From contig JARUPY010000162.1 in the NCBI GenBank assembly GCA_029817715.1, positions 174,001-238,000 of the forward strand: 64,000 bases of DNA. Reading direction: 5' to 3'. The translations under genes and the position numbers were made by a program. The notes under the pieces are model-generated. The model was not told the origin of the DNA, did no database searches, and worked only from the letters and a program-made list of their open reading frames with translations. Origin of the DNA: Melastoma dodecandrum (taxonomy: Eukaryota; Streptophyta; Magnoliopsida; Myrtales; Melastomataceae). Below are positions 48,153 through 60,655 of the stretch, piece by piece; the first letter of the stretch is position 1, and each line of letters starts with the position of its first letter.

Positions 48153-51100
48153 CTATTGGAGATCATATGATCTCAAACCTTTCAATGGGATTTCTTCAAG
48201 ACGGAATCCATCCTCGCCCTCGTATCTTGGAAGCCGGGAGCTTTGCAATGGCGAGCCTCCTGTACAAACAATTAGGTGGTTTTATCAAGCAGTGTAAGGA
48301 GACAACTGAAGGAAATCATGAGGCTGCAGAAAATGCGAGCCTAACCGTCAGCCATGTCCTTCGTCTTGTGCAGAAGGAAGGTACCCGAAAGGATGGTAAC
48401 GAAACCACACATCTCTGTGACAATTTGAGTAGGATTTTGATGATCCCAGTCCTGTCAAACCAAAGAAAAGAAAAGTCAAACTATTTTCCACAACTGATCA
48501 GCTGTAACTTGGCAGATTCAATACATGCACAGAATAAGCAGGAGCTTCAAAGAAATTCTTAAGGACAAGACCATGCAGCTTAGCTATCCCTTGAGGGAGC
48601 CTCGATAATCACCTTGAACATAATGACACTGGCCAGAATTGTGAAAGATGTAAACATCACGTAGTAAATGGGGGACACCACGGCAGTATTGAATGTGTCA
48701 AGAGCCTGCAGGTTAAGCAATGTAAATCAGAAAGAAGCCATTTTGCATATCGACAAAGAAAAAGTGCCCCTAGTTGTTCCCAATCCTTGAAAACCCCGAG
48801 GGCTTCCTTTGTCGAGATAATACATACAAACTCTATGTTATTAATCACAACGAAAAGTAGCAAGTTCAAACAAATTATCCAATTTATTGTCTTCAACAAC
48901 TGTTAAAGCAGTCCCATACGGAAGAGAGATCTAACGTGGTGGATGCTGTACACTAACAAAAGGCATTTTTCTTTTCACCAGGAGTAAGAGACAACAGTAC
49001 CATGTTTAAGTAGTTCATCTGAGTGAGCACACATACAGCAACAACAATCATGAAAACCCATGTCTGAGGGTATATGAATTGATTCATCCCTGAGAATGTT
49101 AGCTTTAGAGCAATACCAAGGGCTTTGACGCCCATGACCTGTCACAGCAGCCAAGGGATATTTTTCACCATAGAAGAAACTGATCATAACAAAATGGAAA
49201 ACTCCTAGCAATGAAGATGAAGGACAGCTCTACGTACAGAGAGAGAGCCGACTAGAGAGCACACACCAATGTAGACCATTATGTGCGTCTGCCCATACTC
49301 CGGAATGTAATAAATAATGAGTATGGAAACTGCAGCAATGATCACAGCCGCATAAAACAGAAAGGCTGCAAGAGGTTGAATGCAAATATTTTTTAATATA
49401 ACAAAAATGTATATCAGAGGCAAGTATGTCAATCAAGGATCAATTGTCAGTACCAGGCTCAGTGGCAAGATCCCACACCTCCGTTACAGATTCGATTTGC
49501 TGCTCCTGGGGAGCATGTAGGACAATTGCTGTTGAGCCAACCACACAGAGAGCACATCCAAGGACGCCAAAAATGTGTAACCTCTCTTTCAATATCACAT
49601 GAGCAAGGGCAGCACTGAAAGGAAAAAGTAATTTCACCAAGAGTGACTCCACAACCAGAATGTTTTTCAGAGCAACAGTACGATAGAATTTCCACTTGCC
49701 TGATTATTATGCTAAGTGCACCAAGTGGTGTGACAAGGATTGCCGGTGCAAAAGCATATGCTGCAAAATTGGCAATTTCTCCAACAACCACTGCCATGAC
49801 ATCAATTACCCGTGTCAAAATGTCCATATAAAAGAAGCTTTCAACAAAACAGTTGGGGACCGAATAAATTCCGGAAATATTTACTGACTGAAAACTCACA
49901 GCAAAGATGCAGTTGCATAATATGGTTGGAATTAGGGTGAAGCATGATTAGAAAACTCAAACATTGGAAAGAGCACAAGCAACATAACATTTCAACATTA
50001 ACCATGATAATAGCCTATGGATGGACCTTAAAATAGGTCAACAGATGACAAAATATTGTACTAACCTACATACAATTTATCTATAGACAAATGCACAAAA
50101 GATCAATAATCAACAGATATGAATCCTTTTCTTCTCAATCAGAAACATTATCCTGGCAACTGATTAGTAGGAAAAACCACATCTATTGCTCCCTCAGGAT
50201 AACGTGGCGAATTCCTGTTAAAGCCAATTTTTACATTTTCCGACAGATCAGTAGTGTCTACCTACACAATCGTCATAAAGGAACAGATGCAAAATTGCCG
50301 TGCAGTAGTAACTCTCGTGGGTCTAAATACTATAGAAAAAGTTACAAAATGCTCCTCATATAAATACACAGTTGGGAATAACGTGCCCACATTGGAAAAG
50401 CAAGAGCACAAAGAAAATCATCTAACTCAGAGGCAAGATCCCATGAATTGGAATCGATCGACGTATGCTACAGCTACACCAAGCAAAGAGACATTACAAG
50501 TAAAAGATAAAAGGCATGCTAAAAAGGAAATTACAAGCAGGAAACTTTATAAAGCGACTTCTCCGATGTTCGACATTCCTATTTCAGAACAACGTGTCAT
50601 GTGTCCGAAGGAAAACTTACTTGTTATCATGCCTATCCACCAAAGAGGCTCATACAGATAAGAATAACCACCAGCACCTGTAACATGAAAATGATATTAA
50701 AACAGCCAGGAATAAACTGCCAACAGACGATGCTTCAGCAGTTCACATACATCCAGGCATTCATGGAAAGTTCTTTTACATCTGCTCTCTATTGTTCAAA
50801 CTACTGGAATAAATGGAAATTTGCTTGCAATGCCTTCGTACTTTAAAATCCCATTCAGTCACTCAAAGTGAGCCCAATTGTTCTAGTTGCAAATTATGCT
50901 TAAAGTCCTTATATGGTTAGTTGCCAAAACTATTCCCAAAACCGAACCAATCAGGTCATTTGTGAAGTAGTCTTGTTTTCCATCAATGAAGACTTTCTCC
51001 ATATCTTTCCCACAGAAAGGTTGCCAAATAACCGAAAGTTCAATACAGTGTATAATCAAAACCCAAGATAATAGTATGCATGGACATTTGGCCTCCAGGA

Positions 51101-51903
51101 AAGGAGGTTTTGAGAATCCCGGCTTTGCAGAAGAAAGTCTAATGCCTTAAAAAAATCCTGAAGCCAAGTGTCAACTCCGTTAGTACCATCAAAGAAACTG
51201 GCAGACAAAATGGAAGGTGCCCGATTGCACATGGTGTGGTGTGCTATCAGCCCATAACATAAGTCATGTTTGGAAGAATAAATCATCCACCACAAGGTCA
51301 TCATGCAATTCACGGATTCTACATACTCTCAATTATTCATCCACTTTTTGATGTTCAAAATTCCACCACAACTACTTCCCTAGAGAAAACTGACCCCCAA
51401 AACCTATCACGCCGAGCCAACTTTTTACCCTCAACTTAAAAACCCGCAATTCCAATCGAATATATCAGCTAAAATCGATATCCAAGCAAGCTTCCTGTCT
51501 CTACAATTCCTCTCATGAAAACTAACTTAAAAGCTACCATGCAGAACAAGTATTTTGCCCCTAAACTTAACACCTGCAAATCAAATCCACCAGAGAAATT
51601 TCAAACTTGCAGATCAAATCAATCCCCTAAACTCTTAAGTCCACGAAGACACTCACGACTCCTTCCAGTTCAAATATCAGCGAGAGATCAAAAACAGTCT
51701 TCAAGCAATAATTCAAGCACAGATATTGCCTTGAAGTCAGAAAAGGAAGGGGGAATACCTGCTCTGACCCCAGAAGCTCCGGCCTTCTTCAACCCCTTCT
51801 TCTTAACAATAAAACTACTTCCGATAAAGAAGCTCGAGGACAACGCTAAGACCAGACCCTTAACGTTGTCCGAAGACATGCCCCTGTACGAATTATCATC
51901 CAT
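48153..51903 (-). CDS. NIPA: Probable magnesium transporter NIPA, copy 1
   Basis: Nine exons on the minus strand: 51903-51759, 50677-50621, 49790-49700, 49614-49454, 49365-49238, 49138-49001, 48705-48613, 48451-48346 and 48259-48153. They give 341 residues. NIPA (DUF803) proteins are multi-span membrane carriers linked to Mg2+ transport. Hallmarks in order are [107 protein letters not shown] and [20 protein letters not shown]. The last exon has the typical variable tail with [11 protein letters not shown]. Intron 3 starts AG/GCAAGT, a GC-AG intron. All other introns are GT-AG. Copy 2 lies upstream in the same orientation. Confidence 0.93.
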
Positions 51904-52535
51904 GCCTTCTTCTCCTCCTCCCCCGATTCAGCCTCCTACTAAGCCTCGGACATGTCATCATCCACGACGAACCATTAAAGAAAGCATTTCCTCCAATCCC
52001 CAACCCCCTCTCCTTTGCCACACCCACTAACTCCTTATTCCTACCACCAACCTCCCAAGAGTCCTAGACTTTCCACCTCGGAAACCCAATATCCACCCCC
52101 CCTCCCCCGACTAGAACTACTGGCTCTTCTGGCGTCCTTTGTGGGTTCTTCCTATGGTCGTCCGATAGTGAAAAAGACGTAGTCTTTGGGGTGTTTGACG
52201 AGAAGGGCAAAGATCCCCGTAGGATCCGATTCGACTGAGGAGTAAAAGGGGGAAGGAAGGGCGCAGATTTGGGCAAGTGGGTTTTGGTTGATAGCAGTTG
52301 GGGAGGGAAGACAGCTCAGATTTGGATCGCCAAATCCCGGATCAGGGGAGGGGGGGGACATTAAGCAAAGCAATGAATCCGGCCCGAGAACCGACCCGAC
52401 CCGACCCGACCCAGTTGATTGGTCGGAATTCTTTTTCTTCTGAAGTTCCCAAGGTTTTCTTTCACCTTCTGATTAATACAACGACGTCTTCAAAATGAGA
52501 TGACGGCGATGAAATTAGAATGGGATGTAACTCTT
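51904..52535. other. Upstream region of NIPA copy 1
   Basis: Promoter and 5' UTR side of the minus-strand NIPA gene. It contains a short GACCC tandem run (about 52394-52412) and a G-run near 52350. No ORF is supported. Confidence 0.4.
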
Positions 52536-52669
52536 CGGCAAATTATTGATATTTGGCCCTAGTAATAGACCAACTTTATGTTTTGACATATCGTTTAAAA
52601 AGTTTTGAATTTAACCTTGTTTCGATTTTACTTTTGGATTAGACCCTATTTGTAACGGCCGTTACCCAT

Positions 52670-53153
52670 GAGTTTTGTTCCATAATGACGTCATTTGGCG
52701 AAATATTTCGCCAAATGACACAATTTAGAAAATATTTCGCCAACTAACCCACCAAAGTCGGCCTTACAAAGGCCGACTTACTCAATTTCTTTTTTTTTTC
52801 TTTCTTTTGAATTTAAAAAAAAACTTAAAGGGAAGTCGGCCTTTTTAAATTTTTTTTATTTCAAAAGAAAAAAAAAATTGAAGAAGTCGGCCTTTGTAAG
52901 GCCGACTTTCATTCCTCAAAACCGAAGTCGGCCTTACAAAGGCCGACTTCCTTCATGCAGCGTCCCAAACTTCGTTTGCTAAAATTTTTTCTAAGTGTGG
53001 TGAAGTCGGCCTTTGTAAGGCCGACTTCCATTCGCCAAAACCGAAGTCGGCCTTACAAAGGCCGACTTTGGTGGGTTAGTTCGCGAATTATTTTCGTTAG
53101 TGCGTCATTTGGCGAAATATTTCGCCAAATGACGTCATTATGGAACAAAACTC
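52670..53153. mobile_element. Nested non-autonomous relative of the 692-4129 element
   Basis: The same tips (GAGTTTTGTTCC and inverse) and the same palindromic units (near 52755, 52884, 52925, 53002 and 53043). A 32-bp perfect palindrome lies at 53103-53134 and a 30-bp one near 52690. Flanks are CGTTACCCAT (52660-52669) and CATTACCCAT (53154-53163), a 10-bp target duplication with one mismatch. It has no coding capacity, so it would need a transposase from a relative. It inserted into the outer MULE just inside that element's left TIR. Confidence 0.8.
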
Positions 53154-53279
53154 CATTACCCATAACCGACGTGTCTGTGACGGATCTATTGATTGTCTTA
53201 GGTGGTCTGTCGTGTCTTTAACGTCACTTTTTTTCGTACGTGGACAGTAATAAACGAAAGAATTATTTCTGACGTGGCC

Positions 53280-53800
53280 ACCAACCCTTTCATCGCCACC
53301 TCTCCACCGTCTCCCTCGCACCTCCCCCCACCACGAGACCCTTGTCTTTGAACTCATCTGCCTCAACAACCCCAATATTCTACACTAGCTCCGAACCATC
53401 TCCAAGGAATACTCCGTCAAGGTCTTCATCATGAATTTACTCTGCGGTGCCGCTCTGCTCGTGGCGAGGGATCTGGGCATCCCGTGTTACTTCTTCTTTG
53501 CATCCGGAGTGGGCATGCTCTGTTTCTTCTTCTACCTACCCTGCCTCCATGAGCTTCAACTCTTTCAAAGAGCTCGAGCCGAGAGCCTTTCAGTCCATCG
53601 TTGCCGGAGAGTATGTCCCTGGAAAGTAGGTAGAATTAGAAACAGAGCGGTCCACGTGGCTGGACGCTCAACCCGGCGGGAGGGTGGTGTTCCTCTGTTT
53701 CGGAAGCCTGGGCGTGTTCTCGGAAGAGCACCTCAAGGAGATAGCGAACGGGCTGGAGAGAAGTGGGCAGAGATTCCTTTGGGTGGTTAAGAATCCAGCG
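53280..53800 (+). pseudogene. UGT88-like glycosyltransferase fragment captured in the MULE
   Basis: Readings in two or three frames follow a family-1 UDP-glycosyltransferase in order. First come ETLVFELICLNNPNI and the MNLLCGAALLVARDLGIPCY segment, with a hydrophobic stretch ending LPCLHE. The pre-PSPG region follows, with [40 protein letters not shown] and LWVVKNPA, then a stop. The N-terminal acceptor region and the UDP-binding PSPG box are missing. The wording is closest to the UGT88 group as I remember it. Frameshifts make it non-coding. Confidence 0.7.
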
Positions 53801-54113
53801 TAGAAGTGGTAGAGATTACTGGAATCGCAGAAGAATCGATTAATTCCAAATCACCAGCGTAAAAGAACCCTAACCCTAACCCCCTTTCTTGATTTATTTC
53901 GTCCATGATAGACTGATAGTCCACGTAAGAATAACAAAAAAAAAAATCTAATGATAATCTAATTATTTAACGTCGACAAGTAACGGCCATTATGAATAGG
54001 TTCAAATCTAAAAGTAAAATCAAAATAAGGTCAAATTCAAAACTTTTTAAACGATATGTCAAAACGTAAAGTTGACCTATTGGGACCAAATATCGATAAT
54101 TTGCCTAACTCTT

Positions 54114-54928
54114 TTATTTTTTTTGGAAGTAAATCCGGATACTTTAAAAGGATTTCAAAAATCAATAGTAGGTTGTTATAATTTCGATGCTACTGACAGC
54201 CTTCAGGACGATTTTTCCCGTATGAACAATGTGCTTCGTTTTTTAGGGTCTGGTTGATAACTAACACTAGTTTAAGCTCAACGTGTAATAACGTGATGCT
54301 AAACCATCATCATCGGTTGGTCAGACCAGATTTTTGGTCGAATATCGAAATTGGACAGGTGAATAGTAAGTACCTAACAACACGTTTCGAGACTACTGGA
54401 ACATGAGATGTACCGAACAGCATAGCTGTCGGGGTCATCATCCTCTGGTGGGGAACTTGTGTGAAGGAGGATTTTTCCATCACGACTTCTCTTGGTGAAA
54501 CAATTTATGAAATATTCCGGTAAAAAAACATTAAGAAATCGACGTCAGAAACATCGATTTTTAAGACACGGCTAAAGTTCCGTGTACGGGACGTACCTCG
54601 CGTTATACTAATTTTCCCGATTTTTAATACATTATATTAACGAAATTAGTACGGTTTGATTAATAAAATATGAATGAATCAAATACTTTTTCACGGCTTT
54701 CCTTCCTTCACAATCTATACAAGAATCAAGCATCTGTTCTCTCCCTCTAACATCAAATGTGTGCACAAAAAACACAGTTCTCCTCTTTCATTGTGTTTTT
54801 TTCCGTCTTCTGCTTTCATCGGGTACTCCCGGGAAGAACGAAAAGGGGAACCATTGACATGCGATCTCGTTTCAAGTAAACACGGCTAGCCTTGACATGT
54901 AGCATGCTCGTGGATGCCTTATCCTCCA
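54114..54928. other. Spacer between the MULE and NIPA copy 2
   Basis: About 800 bp, AT-rich in its second half, with no recognised gene or repeat. It contains the probable 3' UTR of NIPA copy 2. Confidence 0.4.
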
Positions 54929-57900
54929 CTAGCATCTGGACTGGGAAACTCTCCAAATCTTAAGAAAAAGGCGATCGAGCACAGGTACGAGGATCACAAG
55001 TTCTCGGGACCCTTCAGCGGATTCTAGATGGAAACCCTTGTCTGCCTCATGCTTCGGGAGCTGAGAGGTTGGTGATGGCAATCCTGCATGATAGATAAAA
55101 CTGATCATACTCATACTTACTGAGTTTTATCACAGCCACTACACTACATTCCGAATGGTGTGATTCCCAAGATGGCCATGCAACAGGAGGAACCTTTTGC
55201 TGGTTTATGCCATCTCCTGATTTTATATTGGATCTTTTGCACGAGGGAATCCTCTCCGTAGGTGAGGATTGTATCTGAAACTAAATTTATCATTATCTAG
55301 TGACCCAAGTTAGGCCCGGGAAAAGCTGAAATTTCATGTTTTACATATGAAGACGACCAAAATTTTCTTTGATGCAATCAATCTAGATTGCTTTATGACG
55401 GCAACATATAGAACAACTAATTATGGAATCAAATGATATCTTTCTTTATAAAATTAAAGGAGCGGAGCGGAAAGCCTACCATCAGTCACGTCCTTAGTCT
55501 TGTGAAGAAGAAAAGTACCGGAGAAAATGGTCACAATCCCACACATCTCCGTGATTATCTGGGTTGGATTTTGCCCATCCCAGTCCTGTCAAACCAAAAC
55601 AAAACTAGCCTTTTTAACCCATTAAGCAAAATATCGAGGCATAAAACTACAAAGTTATCATCAGAGCAGAGCTACACCTTGAACATGATGACACTAGCCA
55701 CGATAGTCAAAGATGTAAACATCACGTAGAATATGGGAGATACCACGGCAGTGTTGAATGTATCGAGAGCCTGCGGGTCCGTCCATTTTCATCAGAGAAA
55801 AGAAGCTTTTACAAATTTCAACGAAGAAATTACATTTTTAAGGCCATCCAGAAATCGTCAAAAGAATTCTCTACTGTCATCAATTCTCAGTTAAAATCAA
55901 ACTTGGATTGCAATAACAAAAGTGAACACTGCACTTATAAAAAAAAATGTGACCACACCAGTAAGAATGTATCTGACACCTTCCAGCTGCAGTGTTACTC
56001 ATCTATTTTCCCAGACAAAATCATTCATAGTCCACAAGAAGTGAAAATAATCCCTCAAATTGTTATCAATGAACATTGGTTGCCGCTGTCATAACACATC
56101 AAGGACAGTACCTTGTTCAAGTAGTTCATCTGCGTGAGCAAACAGATTATGACAACAAAGATAAACACCCAGGTTTGTGAGTATTTGAACTGATTCATCC
56201 CGGAGAACGTTAATTTTAAGGCGATGCCAAGGGCCTTGACGCTCATAACCTGTACGATGAGCAAACAAAGTTTTTTTTTTTTTCATCACAGAGGTTCTAG
56301 CAGCTGATGCTTCAACCAATACGAACTATAACAACATCACACTATTCAACTACCGATAGAGAGCCCACAAGTGAACAAACACCAATATAGATCATTATGT
56401 GCGTCTGCCCATATTCTGGGACATAATGGACGATGAGTACAAAAACTGTGGCCAACACTACAGCGGCATAAAAGAGAAATCCTGCAAATGAGCACAATTT
56501 TTTATTTTTCTCAGAGATTGTCTCAGAGAATATACTATTAAAGTACTAAGGGTACTTTCTGATCTCAAAGATACTGTATGAACTTCTGTGTGGGGATAAA
56601 GCCAGCACCTGGCTCAGTTGCAAGATCCCAGACCTCTGCTGCGGACTCAATTTGCTGTTCTTGAGGAGCATGCAGAACAATCGTTATCAACCCGGCCACA
56701 CAGAGGCTACATCCAAGGATGCCAAAAATGTGCAACTTCTCTTGTAATGTAGCATGCGCGAGGACAGCACTGCAAGAAAAAAGAATATAAAGTGAGTGAT
56801 TTATTAAGGATCTCGAGAAGAGCATTTCTCAGTTACAACTTCCTCTTTCCTGATAATTATGCTAAGTGCACCCAGTAGCGTGAAAAGGATGGCAGGTGCG
56901 AAAGCATATGCTGCAAAATTGGCAATTTCTCCCACCACCACTGCCACAATGTCAATTACTCATATCAGACAAATAACAGAAGAATTTAGATGAAACACTC
57001 GCAATCAGGTGCAGATCTCATTTTATTTTAGAGGCAGAGCCAGAATTCACCATGGGTAAACTAAAGTTAAGCTTACTTATAAAAAAAACTAAAGTTCAGC
57101 TTGACAACGAGATATTATTCAATTTCTAAGAACCATAACAGTCGACGTGCAGCATAGATTAGAGAATTTAGTTTGAAAATATCAAACAGAATTTATGTAT
57201 CCATTTTGCTTAGTTCAAAGGGTACGCCAACCTAAAGACAAAACATCGTATTCGTGGTTAATATTGGTCAAGGCTGCCAGGGCTATCCTCATCCTGAACC
57301 CCAAAAAGCTCATCGCAAAGAAGCGTAAAAAATGGACATACAGCTCTTGTTGATATGGTCCTGTGTTGAATTAATCTATAGAAGGCAAATACACCTGTCC
57401 TTGACATAAACCTGAACAGCTTTCTACCCGTGAAAGCAACTGTAATCTCCTCTTACAGTAAGTTTGGTAATGCAACTTACCATCTAGAATCACTGTACAT
57501 TCAGATATAACAACCATTCCTCTAGACACAGAGCTCAGCCAATAAATCATCTCTTTTGTCCTCGGGCGCAATCAAAGAGATTCTGCTGGACTAAAGACAT
57601 GAACTTGAACTGAGTATATTAATGGCCATAAGATCAACGCTTCTCATTCTTGGCATGGTAACCCAATAACCTGATCAGTGAATACGAAGTAAATGCTGCT
57701 AATTAGGGCTCACAGAGCCAAACTATAATCACCACATAAAATCAGTTGTAAAAGCATATTCACTGAAGCTTTTATCCCCATTCTGAAAACAGAAGCCACG
57801 AGCTACTTACTTGTTATCATGCCAGTCCACCACAGTGGCTCGTAAAGGTAGGAGTAGCCACCAGCTCCTGCACCAGGACAGGAATCTAAGTCTTCAGACA

Positions 57901-58598
57901 TGTTGATGCTTTGGACACACTCGAGTAATGATTTGATGTATTTGACGCAATCCTTCACATGCTCAAGGCTTAATAATTTGAAGAACAAATATGTCCACAT
58001 TCCTCAAATAATCTGACTAGCTCTTGAAGAAAAACTTTTGAAATATCCGAACAGGTGTGCATGATCCTGGAAACTAAAGGAAAAGAAATATCGAATGTAA
58101 TTTCTTCCTTCATTGGATACTATACCACATGCTAGAAGGAAACAATCAGACCGAGTGCACCATAACTCATTGAAGCCACCATGGTCATCCAACAGTTACC
58201 CCATCTGTCGATGACATATTAAAGTCCCTAGCCACTGAGATGCCACCTGAAGCTAAAGAATCCCGCTGTCCAAGTTCCAATCTAAAATTCAAATCTAACC
58301 AACCAAATAGAACTCAACACATCCCAGAAAATGAAATGGGATCTAGCAGGAAAATAGCTGCCCAGACCCATAATAACCCCCCCCCCCCACCCCCAACCCA
58401 CCCGCCACCATAAAATCCAGAAAAAGAAAACAAGTGCAATAAACCTTACTAACCAGCTCTAACCCCTGAATTTCCAGCCTTCTTCAAACCCTTCTTCTTG
58501 ACAATGAAACTGGCGCCGATGAAGAAACTCGAGGACAAAGCTAAGACTAGCCCCTTAACATTGTCCGAAGACATGCCCCGGTACGAACAATCATCCAT
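54929..58598 (-). CDS. NIPA: Probable magnesium transporter NIPA, copy 2
   Basis: Nine exons on the minus strand: 58598-58454, 57867-57811, 56940-56850, 56769-56609, 56481-56354, 56249-56112, 55770-55678, 55585-55480 and 55083-54929. They give 357 residues. Exons 1-8 have exactly the same lengths as in copy 1 (145, 57, 91, 161, 128, 138, 93, 106); only the last differs (155 versus 107), giving a longer, unrelated C-terminal end after QLPKHEADKGF. The conserved LVTPLGALS reads LFTLLGALS here. The exon 3/intron 3 border is AG/GAAAGA, neither GT nor GC, in the same place where copy 1 has GC. Either a rare donor is used or normal splicing fails, so the functional state is less certain than for copy 1. 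Confidence 0.8.
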
Positions 58599-60655
58599 GC
58601 CTTCTCCTCCTCCTTCACAAATTCCAACCTAACCCACGCACATGTCGTCATCCACTTCCTGATCTAGTCGATGATTTACGGAGAAAATCTAACTCGACGG
58701 AGAGAATCTAATTAGTTGATATAGATTCTCCCCTTTCACGATCACAATTAGAACGTATAGAAAATGAAGATAGGATAGAAGGATTTACGTATGTGCGTGC
58801 ATAGGAAGATCTGAAGATAAGTTTCAAGTAATAATCAATCACCTATAAAAGATTCTCTATAAATTATAAATAAATGGCAAGACCAGGCAATTAAGGACAC
58901 ACAGAACACTTTTGTCTTTTATTTTAGTTTTAGGGCAGAGTCTCTAGGCAAATTTTAAAATATCCTCGTGTAATTTGTTCAGCCTCCATCGATGAAAATC
59001 TTCCTTCGTCCCTTTTTTCTTTCCCTTTTTGTTTTTGAACTCGATGGGTTTGCCACGATTTTATCGCGTTGCGCCGGAAAGAGAATGATCAGCTAGAAAA
59101 GTAAGGGGGAGGGGGAGAGGGTTGGAAGCTTCCCCCTGTTGCCACAACCATGTGGGAGTTGTGAGGAGAAGAATGGTTGACGGAGATTTTGGGATTTATG
59201 ATGTAATCCCCATTCCAGAAAGAAAAGAAAAAGCGAACAATATCGAGTTGTAAGGACGAGGTTGTTGTCGGGGGGCTAAAGCGTTTTTGGTCATCCCGTA
59301 GACTGGCGGACCATAAATTTGTTATGACATCGTATCAGCTGGTAGAACTTCCAGTTGCATAATCTCTGGACGGACAGAAACATCTCCCCATTTTCAACCC
59401 AACTCTCGGTTTCCTCAGTTCAGCATCTTCCATCCCCAGATTCAGGAGGAAAGGAGCATATCAGGTTGTTAGAAACTGACACGGAGTTGAAGGGGATGTT
59501 CATTCATACCGTTAGCTTTTTTAAAAAGATTTTATGAAATACGATGGCGACCGTCGATTATCGTCCTTAAGTAGCTTCCTTTAAATAGATCTCCATGACG
59601 TCCCTCCAATAAGTAAAGACGTTGTGTCATAGTGAAAAAGCCAAAGTAGTGATTTTGCTAAGTATTTTTTTAAGTCGTTAAAAATTATTATTTAAATTAG
59701 TAATTTTGAGCCGAACCCGGCATTATGTTTAAATTTGCATTTTTTCTCTAATGCTTTGTTTGGAACCAATGGAAAGGAGAAAATAAAATGTGAGTAATTT
59801 CTTAGGACGTGGGTGTTTCCACCCTTTTCTCTTCCTAAACACAACGTAAATGTTGTAAGTCACTACTTTAAGTAGTGACTTGACAGTAGAGTCGTTATTT
59901 AAAGTAACGACTTCCTTCTTCATGAACAAATTATAATAACTTCCTTTATGAAATAAATCGCTACTTGAAGAACCGATACTCGTCGATTTCTAAACTCGTG
60001 ACTGATGGAATTGTTTATGTCGGGAGACTGCTACTTCTGGTCGGAGACATGGGCAATCCAGCTGATTGTTGATGATGTTCATCATCTCTTGGGTCACTCG
60101 AGAGGGTCCGCCGGATGCCTCCCCTCCAAATGGAGTTTGCATAGAGGAGTGGGCACAAAAGAAAGCGATGCGAATACTTTTGGTGCTGTTGAGTCATTGT
60201 CGTCGAAGGAAAGGAGGAGGGATGGTGAAGTGCAGAACATTATGGAAGGTATAAAAGGGAATGCCGACGATCCTGCCAGTTACTTCTTTCCATTGACCTT
60301 TGATTCCAACAACTTTGGCAGGTTTCGTGAACTTGGGAGGCCTCCTTTCGAGGAGTCGGTAGGCGCATTCTCGTTTCTCGTCCAGGGATCTCACAATTAT
60401 CCCCCAAAAAGGGGTTGCCGGTCGAGTTCCAACAACCTAAGCTGCCCAGATGGTCTCGTATGCAGGTAGGCGTATCATCCAGGCTATAGAATCTTACATT
60501 TGCTTGTGTTCTGTAGAATAGTGTGCTCTGTAATGGTTTGTTCGCTGTTTCGACAATAAACGCCTTCATTCGTGAAATCCGAGAAAGCTATGCTTAAGCT
60601 CACCATCTGTCAGATTATTCTTCCACTAGACGTGGAGAGAAGCGGTTTGATTCCG
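58599..60655. other. Intergenic region between NIPA copy 2 and the PS1-like gene
   Basis: It holds the NIPA copy 2 promoter side and the PS1-like 3' UTR. A 154-codon plus-strand frame (60005-60469) has no recognisable motif, and I do not support it as a gene. The rest is AT-rich without clear repeats. Confidence 0.4.

Larger units (their letters stand above)
52537..54105. mobile_element. Pack-MULE-like element with about 130-bp TIRs
   Basis: The left end GGCAAATTATTGATATTTGG and the right end, its inverse with a few changes, are the tips of terminal inverted repeats of about 130 bp (52537-52668 and 53977-54105), roughly 90% alike by eye. TAACTCTT flanks both sides (52528-52535 and 54106-54113); with one mismatch this is a 9-bp duplication typical of Mutator-like elements. 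Inside is a 484-bp nested element (52670-53153) and a piece of a glycosyltransferase gene (about 53280-53800). No transposase is present. Carriage of a host gene fragment between MULE ends fits the Pack-MULE definition. Confidence 0.75.

Noticed and set aside
53864..53884. Telomere-like CCCTAA repeats
   Set aside because: Only two to three units inside the MULE interior; too short to mean a telomere.
58378..58406. Poly-C tract
   Set aside because: A simple homopolymer-rich stretch in the NIPA copy 2 first intron; no further meaning is seen.
60005..60469. 154-codon plus-strand frame
   Set aside because: No motif, no homologue recalled, no splice or promoter support; probably chance.
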